Below are positions 23,151 through 26,900 of a stretch of DNA of 26,900 bases, piece after piece (positions within the stretch are counted from its first letter, which is position 1; every line of letters starts with the position of its first letter). The stretch lies in assembly GCA_964477195.1 (NCBI GenBank), contig CAYZCX010000011.1:1-26900 (forward strand), in the 5' to 3' direction. A program made the translations under genes and the position numbers. Origin of the DNA: JALRBM01 sp964477195. Lineage in GTDB: Bacteria; Patescibacteriota; Saccharimonadia; Saccharimonadales; Saccharimonadaceae. The notes beneath the pieces are model-generated. The model was not told where the DNA came from. It saw only the letters and a program-made list of their open reading frames with translations, and searched no databases.

Positions 23151-24230
23151 TTACTTCTTTTTATCAGCAAGACTCAGAGAAATCTTGCGGTTTTCTTTGT
23201 CAACATCAAGGACGACAAAACTTTTTCGCTCGTTGAGCGTAAAGACTTTTTCTGGATCAACGTCATTGCCATCGCCAAGCTCAGAGATATGCACGAGTGC
23301 TTCCACGGCTGGGCTGATCTGGACAAACGCGCCAAATGGAGTGATGCGAGTCACTGTTCCCTCAACTTTGTCACCAGGCTTGAATTGCTCTACTTCATCG
23401 AGCCATGGGTCCTGGGTAAGTTGTTTCATACTAAGGCTGAGGCGATCTTTGTCGATAGCGATGATTTTTGCTTCGATGTTTTGACCAACTTTTACGTAGT
23501 CGCTTGGGTTGTTGACGCGTTCCCAGCTGATTTCTGAGATGTGAACAAGTCCTTCGATGCCTTCAACATTAACGAATACGCCGAAATCAACAACGCCGGT
23601 TACAACACCGCTTACTTTGTCGCCAACTTTTAGCTTTTCGAATCGTTCTGCGAGGCCGTCCTTGATGGCTTCTTTTTCACTGAAGATCAATTTATTGGCT
23701 TTGCGGTCACTATCAAGGATACGAACCTTAAGCGTTTGACCAACAAGGCCGTTGAGACGCTGAAGGATTTCGTCTTTGTCGCTTGAGCCAACACGTGGAT
23801 AATGCTCGGCAGAAAGCTGCGAAACGGGGAGGAATCCACGAACACCTTCGTATTCAACCAAAAGACCTCCACGGTTTGCGTCGTAAGGGGATACTTCGAT
23901 AACGTCACCGCTCTCAAGTTTTGCTGCCACTTCTTCCCAACCGCGATCTTTTGCAGCTTTTCGAAGTGAGAGGAGTGAGTAGCCGTTTTCAAGCTCTGCA
24001 TCTACGACACTTGCAGTCACTTCGTCACCAGCAGCTAAATTCTTTGAGAATCCGACTTCACGTCGAGGAACATATCCAACACCTTGTGCGCCGAGGTCAA
24101 TCAATACTTCATGTTTGCGAAGTGAAAGTACCTTTCCTGTAATTACTTCGCCTGCAGTAAGCTGTTTTACGCTTTCGCCGAGCGTTCCAGCCAGCAGGTC
24201 ATCCATTGTTATTGAGGCTTTAGTTGCCAT
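23151..24230 (-). CDS. rpsA: Ribosomal protein bS1 (four S1 domains)
   Basis: A 359-aa RNA-binding protein. Four S1 repeats can be traced: GEVITGKVLSLRKHEVLIDLG (about 25-95 in total), GDVIEVSPYDANRGGLLVEY (about 108-180), GDKVSGVVTGVVDFGVFVNV (about 195-265) and GDKVEGTVTRITPFGAFVQI (about 280-350). The last two carry the best GFV-type OB cores and GLVHISE ends. Four domains suit Gram-positive-like or CPR S1, against six in E. coli. S1 helps place mRNAs on the ribosome. The ATG at 24230 lies just downstream of an inverted repeat; an earlier start at 24278 has no family match. It heads rpsA-infB. Confidence 0.93.
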   Translation of the reverse strand: MATKASITMDDLLAGTLGESVKQLTAGEVITGKVLSLRKHEVLIDLGAQGVGYVPRREVGFSKNLAAGDEVTASVVDAELENGYSLLSLRKAAKDRGWEEVAAKLESGDVIEVSPYDANRGGLLVEYEGVRGFLPVSQLSAEHYPRVGSSDKDEILQRLNGLVGQTLKVRILDSDRKANKLIFSEKEAIKDGLAERFEKLKVGDKVSGVVTGVVDFGVFVNVEGIEGLVHISEISWERVNNPSDYVKVGQNIEAKIIAIDKDRLSLSMKQLTQDPWLDEVEQFKPGDKVEGTVTRITPFGAFVQISPAVEALVHISELGDGNDVDPEKVFTLNERKSFVVLDVDKENRKISLSLADKKK

Positions 24231-24247
24231 AAGTCTTAATAAGACTC
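24231..24247 (-). promoter_or_regulatory. Inverted repeat between ribosome site and ATG of rpsA
   Basis: AAGTCTTAATAAGACTT is a perfect inverted repeat. In the mRNA it forms a 6-bp hairpin (AGUCUU/AAGACU) that begins inside the GGAAGGAG ribosome site and ends 1-2 nt before AUG. It may shorten the otherwise long spacing or serve as a control point. Confidence 0.45.
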
Positions 24248-24308
24248 CTTCCTTAATTTTGTATTCATAAAAGCACATTCAAAAGACAGTGCTCCTAGAT
24301 TACCCTCT

Positions 24309-24337
24309 ATTGTACCTCAGATAGAAGGACAAGTCAA
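24309..24337 (-). promoter_or_regulatory. Promoter of rpsA-infB
   Basis: TTGACT (24332-24337), 17-nt spacer, TACAAT (24309-24314). The leader is about 70 nt and holds AGCAC/GTGCT, a weak hairpin, before the repeat at 24231. Confidence 0.65.
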
Positions 24338-24693
24338 AGAGAGGCTAAGAGACGGCGGGAGCGAACGTAAGAGACCGCGAGACCGCTTACTAGCGCCAGG
24401 GCAATCATGGAGAGGATCGTCTCACGAGGCCCTGTTTGTGGCATTTGATGAGCCTCGCCTTCGTTACTTGAAGGAAGTTGCGATGGTAATTGCACTTCCG
24501 TTGAAGGACCGGGCTGTTTTTCGGGCTCAGGCGTTGGCTTTGTGGGCGCCTCTTGGGGCTTCTGCGGCGCATCCTGTGACGCAAAGGTACTCTGTAAATG
24601 AACAAAGTACACTCCGCCCACCAGAAGTAATGCCAATGCTACGGCTCCTATGATAAATCCGAGTACCGAACCACCCTGATTTGTTCGTCTCAT
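24334..24693 (-). CDS. Surface protein with LPxTG-like (MPQTG) sorting signal
   Basis: A 119-aa protein with three parts: an N-terminal membrane segment (SVLGFIIGAVALALLLVGGV, residues 9-28), a Pro/Gln/Glu-rich spacer (40-80) and a C-terminal sorting-type signal: MPQTG (84-88), a hydrophobic stretch (TILSMIALALVSGLAVSYV) and a basic tail (RSRR). This matches sortase substrates of Gram-positive bacteria, with Met for Leu. The mature chain would be short, so it may act as a small surface or pilus-like component. No sortase lies in the window. The ATG at 24693 has GGGGAGA 7 nt before it; a start at 24747 adds 18 residues and lies beyond the promoter. Confidence 0.75.
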   Translation of the reverse strand: MRRTNQGGSVLGFIIGAVALALLLVGGVYFVHLQSTFASQDAPQKPQEAPTKPTPEPEKQPGPSTEVQLPSQLPSSNEGEAHQMPQTGPRETILSMIALALVSGLAVSYVRSRRLLASL

Positions 24694-24718
24694 ATAAAAT
24701 TCTCCCCTGTTTTCCTTA

Positions 24719-24724
24719 CTATAC
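24719..24724 (-). promoter_or_regulatory. -10 box (TATAGT) of the MPQTG protein gene
   Basis: Lies 25 nt before the ATG. The leader includes the GGGGAGA ribosome site. No clear -35. Confidence 0.35.
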
Positions 24725-24758
24725 CATTTAAATTGTGCCACATGCAAGCAACAGATTA

Positions 24759-24767
24759 TGGTAAACT
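24759..24767 (+). promoter_or_regulatory. Extended -10 (TGGTAAACT) of the ROK gene
   Basis: Ends 7 nt before the ATG, and the spacer GGAGGCT also looks like a ribosome site. If the alternative TATGGT (24757-24762) is the true -10, the mRNA would keep the GGAGG. Confidence 0.4.
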
Positions 24768-24774
24768 GGAGGCT

Positions 24775-25590
24775 ATGATAGTGGCTGTAGATACAGGGGG
24801 AACAAAGACATTAATTGCTAGTTTTGGCAGCAATGGCGAGGCTCACGAGACGATTAAATTCCCGACACCAAAAAGTCAGGATGAATATGTCGACCTCCTT
24901 CGATCCACGCTTCAAAAAAACTATGGCAAAAGCAAGGTGGACGCACTTGTGATTGCACTACCCGGAATTGTGAAGGAGGGGGTGGCTATTTGGTGCAACA
25001 ACTTAAAATGGAAGAATTTTGATGCCAAGAGCGCATTTCATGATGTCTTTGAAGACACCCCTCTCTATATCGAGAACGACGCTAACCTGGCGGGCCTAGC
25101 TGAGGCACGGACACTGAAGCCGATTCCTACTTCCGTCCTTTACGTAACGATTAGCACGGGCATCGGCACCGGTGTTATTACTGAGGGGAAAATAGATCCT
25201 GGTCTTCGACTGAGCGAAGGTGGACGAACAATGGTAGAGTTTGACGGTGTTATTAGAGAATGGGAAAGTTTTGCGTCCGGAAAAGCAATTCATGCGACAT
25301 ACGGCAAATATGCGAGAGATATCACCGATGGTCGCACATGGTACCAGATCGCGAACCGTATTAGTCGAGGGTTTCTTGCCATGATCCCCGTTATTCAGCC
25401 TGAGGTAGTGGTTATTGGCGGCAGTATAGGAAGGTTTTTTGCACATTATGGCACCCAGCTTGAGAGCATCCTCCACGAAAAGCTTCCTTCTCATATTCCT
25501 TGCCCACGCTTTATAGAAGCCTCTCACCCGGATGAGGCGGTCATTTACGGAGGATACTACTATGCCATCGACACGCTCTCTCGCAGATAA
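24775..25590 (+). CDS. ROK-family protein (sugar kinase-like)
   Basis: A 271-aa actin-fold protein. Phosphate 1 motif AVDTGGTKT (4-12), catalytic region YIENDANLAGLAEA with its Asp (about 104), phosphate 2 motif STGIGTG (about 127-133) and adenosine motif VVVIGGSIG (about 222) are present, so an ATP-dependent sugar kinase is likely, perhaps glucokinase or N-acetyl-sugar kinase. The zinc motif of most ROK kinases (CxCGxxGC) and its preceding Gly-His are missing: the segment reads EGGRTMVEFDGVIREWESFASG. Substrate cannot be told. The ATG at 24775 follows GGAGG. It overlaps the next gene by 29 nt. Confidence 0.85.
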   Translation: MIVAVDTGGTKTLIASFGSNGEAHETIKFPTPKSQDEYVDLLRSTLQKNYGKSKVDALVIALPGIVKEGVAIWCNNLKWKNFDAKSAFHDVFEDTPLYIENDANLAGLAEARTLKPIPTSVLYVTISTGIGTGVITEGKIDPGLRLSEGGRTMVEFDGVIREWESFASGKAIHATYGKYARDITDGRTWYQIANRISRGFLAMIPVIQPEVVVIGGSIGRFFAHYGTQLESILHEKLPSHIPCPRFIEASHPDEAVIYGGYYYAIDTLSRR

Positions 25591-26017
25591 ACTTGCATTG
25601 CGATATCCAGATATCCTCTTTTGTGCCGATGATGAATTCCGCTGGTCCCCCACTGAGCAGACGATATTTTACCGCGAAGAGGACGACCCCTCTTTTCTAT
25701 TACATGAATTAGCACATGCACTTTTGGGCCATGCCACTTATGCGCGCGACATGGAACTGGTTGATATTGAGCGGGATGCGTGGGTATATGCCAAAAATAT
25801 ACTTGCCTACCAGTACGACATCGAGATAGAAGAGGATGATATTCAGGATGGGCTGGACACATATCGAGAATGGCTCCATGCCAGAAGTACGTGCCCAAAC
25901 TGCCGATCCACCGGCGTACAGGTAAAAAAGAGGTCGTATCGCTGCGTGGCCTGTCATACCTCATGGCGAGTGAACGATGCCAGAGTTTGCGCCCTTCGGC
26001 GATATGTCACAAACTAA
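25562..26017 (+). CDS. HExxH metalloprotease-like protein with zinc ribbon (ImmA/IrrE-like)
   Basis: A 151-aa protein. The motif HELAHALLGH (H48, E49, H52, H57) is a zinc-protease site; the helix VDIERDAWVYAKNIL (E70) resembles the third-ligand helix of ImmA/IrrE peptidases. The C-terminal part has CPNC (111-114) and CVAC (128-131), a zinc ribbon. ImmA/IrrE proteins cleave repressors, but here no repressor is adjacent, so the substrate is unknown. The ATG at 25562 follows GGAGGA by 7 nt, inside the end of the ROK gene, so translation is coupled. The terminator begins at its stop codon. Confidence 0.8.
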   Translation: MPSTRSLADKLALRYPDILFCADDEFRWSPTEQTIFYREEDDPSFLLHELAHALLGHATYARDMELVDIERDAWVYAKNILAYQYDIEIEEDDIQDGLDTYREWLHARSTCPNCRSTGVQVKKRSYRCVACHTSWRVNDARVCALRRYVTN

Positions 26018-26045
26018 AACACCCCTTTCCGGGGTGTTTTAGTTT
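26011..26045. terminator. Bidirectional Rho-independent terminator
   Basis: A perfect 15-bp stem, AAACTAAAACACCCC (26011-26025) with GGGGTGTTTTAGTTT (26031-26045), loop TTTCC. It serves the gene ending at 26017 and the convergent gene ending at 26065. Confidence 0.9.
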
Positions 26046-26064
26046 AAAATAACGACACCTATTA

Positions 26065-26313
26065 CTAAGCAGCAACTTGTGCTTGCTCGTCGCCATCGGC
26101 CACGGGTGTGGCAACCACAGCGACAGCCGTCTTTTTGCGACGCGAGATGCGGCCGCCTTTTGCACCAGCAATACGAGCTAATGCGGGGTTAGCAGCGAAA
26201 CCGCCCGTACGACCATTACGGCCGCCTTTTGCACCAATTCGTGCGTAAAAATCAGGGTCTTTTTGTACATTCTTTGCAGCAGCCTTAAGGCCACCTTTGC
26301 GTGTTCCAGCCAT
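26065..26313 (-). CDS. KGG-repeat (YciG-like) stress-type protein
   Basis: An 82-aa very basic protein. It carries repeats of the GAKGG kind: ARIGAKGGRNGRTGGF and ARIAGAKGGRISRRKK, preceded by RKGGLKAAAKNVQKDPDFY. These match the small general-stress proteins of the Con-10/YciG group, in which KGG repeats are the only known feature. The tail is Ala/Val-rich and acidic. The basic SRRKK part could contact nucleic acid, but this is inference. It has a near-consensus promoter and an AAAGGAGA ribosome site, suggesting strong expression. Confidence 0.8.
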   Translation of the reverse strand: MAGTRKGGLKAAAKNVQKDPDFYARIGAKGGRNGRTGGFAANPALARIAGAKGGRISRRKKTAVAVVATPVADGDEQAQVAA

Positions 26314-26379
26314 TTGATTAAATCTCCTTTACAGAGTCTCCACTCCGTTTTACCTCACACGTGATATGTGTTAGTTTTA

Positions 26380-26408
26380 ATATTAACATTTCTTATGCTT
26401 TTTGTCAA
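26380..26408 (-). promoter_or_regulatory. Strong promoter of the KGG-repeat gene
   Basis: TTGACA (26403-26408), 17-nt spacer, TAATAT (26380-26385). The leader is about 60 nt; it contains ACACATATCACGTGT, a partial palindrome that could be a regulator site. Confidence 0.75.
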
Positions 26409-26462
26409 TATTTACATGAGCGTTATTATATTTTATTAGCAAGGTTGCATTTATACTTGCCG

Positions 26463-26548
26463 TGCTATACTATGAATAAGCACCTGTTTGAATCTAAATT
26501 TCGATTCAAATTAAAAAACGACCACATCTGCGAGATTGGTCGTTTTTT
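26463..26548 (+). ncRNA. Candidate small RNA (promoter, hairpin, terminator)
   Basis: TGCTATACT (26463-26471) is an extended -10. About 7 nt later starts a segment with TTTGAATC (26487-26494) pairing with GATTCAAA (26503-26510), followed at once by the terminator hairpin. A transcript of about 70 nt would contain two hairpins and no plausible protein. The terminator may, however, exist only for the convergent gene. Confidence 0.35.
26513..26548. terminator. Bidirectional terminator
   Basis: AAAAAACGACCA (26513-26524) pairs with TGGTCGTTTTTT (26537-26548). On the minus strand it follows the stop of the gene at 26560 by about 11 nt; on the plus strand it ends the candidate small RNA. Confidence 0.85.
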
Positions 26549-26559
26549 TCTTCACTTTC

Positions 26560-26889
26560 TTATGACTTAGGCTCTATGACCTTTTCTAAAAGTATCCGCA
26601 AGGTGAATTTACCTCGCCTACGAGCTTTAGCTTCTCTTGCTTCCTCGACGATATGAGGCGGCATGTTAAACACCTTATCGATAGCAGCAAGAACCTCTGC
26701 GATGTCGGCACGCTCCTCAACACTTCCATTCGATTCCAGCAGTTCTTCTGCTTCTTCGATGAGCTTTTCGAGTAATCTTCTTTTATACTCCTCTAATTCA
26801 AGAATGCGAGTAACGGGAGCTGCTCCGCGGTGTTCGATGATTTGCGGAATATTGTCGCGCACAAGTTTGTTATAGTTTGACTCGGCCAT
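26560..26889 (-). CDS. MazG-like nucleoside triphosphate pyrophosphohydrolase
   Basis: A 109-aa all-helical protein matching the small house-cleaning NTP pyrophosphohydrolases (COG4997-type). The N-terminus YNKLVRDNIPQIIEHRG is the family signature. The metal-binding EExxE...D pattern appears as EEAEELLES (about 45-53) and ERADIAEVLAAI (about 58-69). Such enzymes hydrolyse noncanonical or damaged NTPs to NMP and pyrophosphate. The ATG at 26889 lies 11 nt from the window edge, so its promoter cannot be judged; AGGA is just upstream. Confidence 0.88.
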   Translation of the reverse strand: MAESNYNKLVRDNIPQIIEHRGAAPVTRILELEEYKRRLLEKLIEEAEELLESNGSVEERADIAEVLAAIDKVFNMPPHIVEEAREAKARRRGKFTLRILLEKVIEPKS

Positions 26890-26900
26890 GATCCTATTAT

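Noticed and set aside
26472..26570. Short plus-strand frame starting right after TATACT at 26466
   Set aside because: Its ATG touches the -10 box, so it would lie upstream of the transcription start, and it runs through the terminator hairpin.
1..26900. tRNA, rRNA, CRISPR arrays, IS elements
   Set aside because: No T-loop signature, conserved rRNA segment, regularly spaced repeat, transposase or integrase was found by eye; small or divergent tRNAs cannot be fully excluded without a scan.

Overview
The window looks like chromosomal DNA from a Patescibacteria/CPR bacterium, most likely Saccharibacteria (TM7). The evidence is indirect: moderate GC, very tight packing, many short Cys-poor proteins, short versions of core proteins (PriA 646 aa, IF-2 590 aa, four-domain S1), a Gram-positive-like sorting signal (MPQTG), vitamin K epoxide reductase (VKOR) in place of a DsbB system, and lineage-type hypothetical proteins. 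TGA is used as a stop, so the code is standard. No database search was possible; the lineage is an inference.

Layout. 1-413: 5' part of an unknown GC-rich gene on the minus strand. 547-2178 (+): radC and an unknown gene. 2179-7204 (-): ftsA, ftsZ, nrdR, a thioredoxin-fold protein, VKOR, a DUF2177 membrane protein and a DUF1295 reductase-like membrane protein. 7311-8135 (-): an anchored extracytoplasmic protein with its own promoter and terminator. 8184-10154 (-): the rpsU-yqeY-adk-map operon. 10275-10583 (-): a 102-aa orphan between odd repeats. 10709-12636 (-): a winged-helix regulator overlapping recJ, behind a palindromic operator. 12717-13373 (-): a phosphoribosyltransferase-like protein, divergent from priA-def-fmt (13405-16814, +). 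16802-19845 (-): two paralogous small proteins and a 736-aa membrane protein. 19846-21317: divergent promoters, a hairpin-rich leader and a very GC-rich gene flanked by near-direct repeats. 21318-24230 (-): rpsA-infB. 24334-24693 (-): a sortase-substrate-like protein. 24775-26017 (+): a ROK-family protein and a HExxH metalloprotein. 26065-26889 (-): a KGG-repeat stress-type protein and a MazG-like NTP pyrophosphohydrolase.

Most genes are housekeeping: division (FtsA, FtsZ), translation (S21, S1, IF-2, Def, Fmt, Map), DNA repair and replication restart (RecJ, PriA, RadC-like), nucleotide metabolism (Adk, NrdR, MazG-like) and oxidative folding (VKOR).

Points of most interest: (a) a roughly 1.2-kb cassette of strongly foreign composition at 20109-21296, bounded by imperfect direct repeats with hairpins just inside; (b) a recurring promoter design in which an extended -10 box lies only 7-10 nt before the ATG, implying leaderless mRNAs for many genes; (c) an NrdR that has lost all four zinc-ribbon cysteines; (d) a thioredoxin-fold partner of VKOR without CxxC; (e) a perfect 16-bp palindrome in the promoter of the regulator-recJ operon; (f) a possible small RNA near 26480. 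No tRNA, rRNA, CRISPR array, transposase or integrase was seen.
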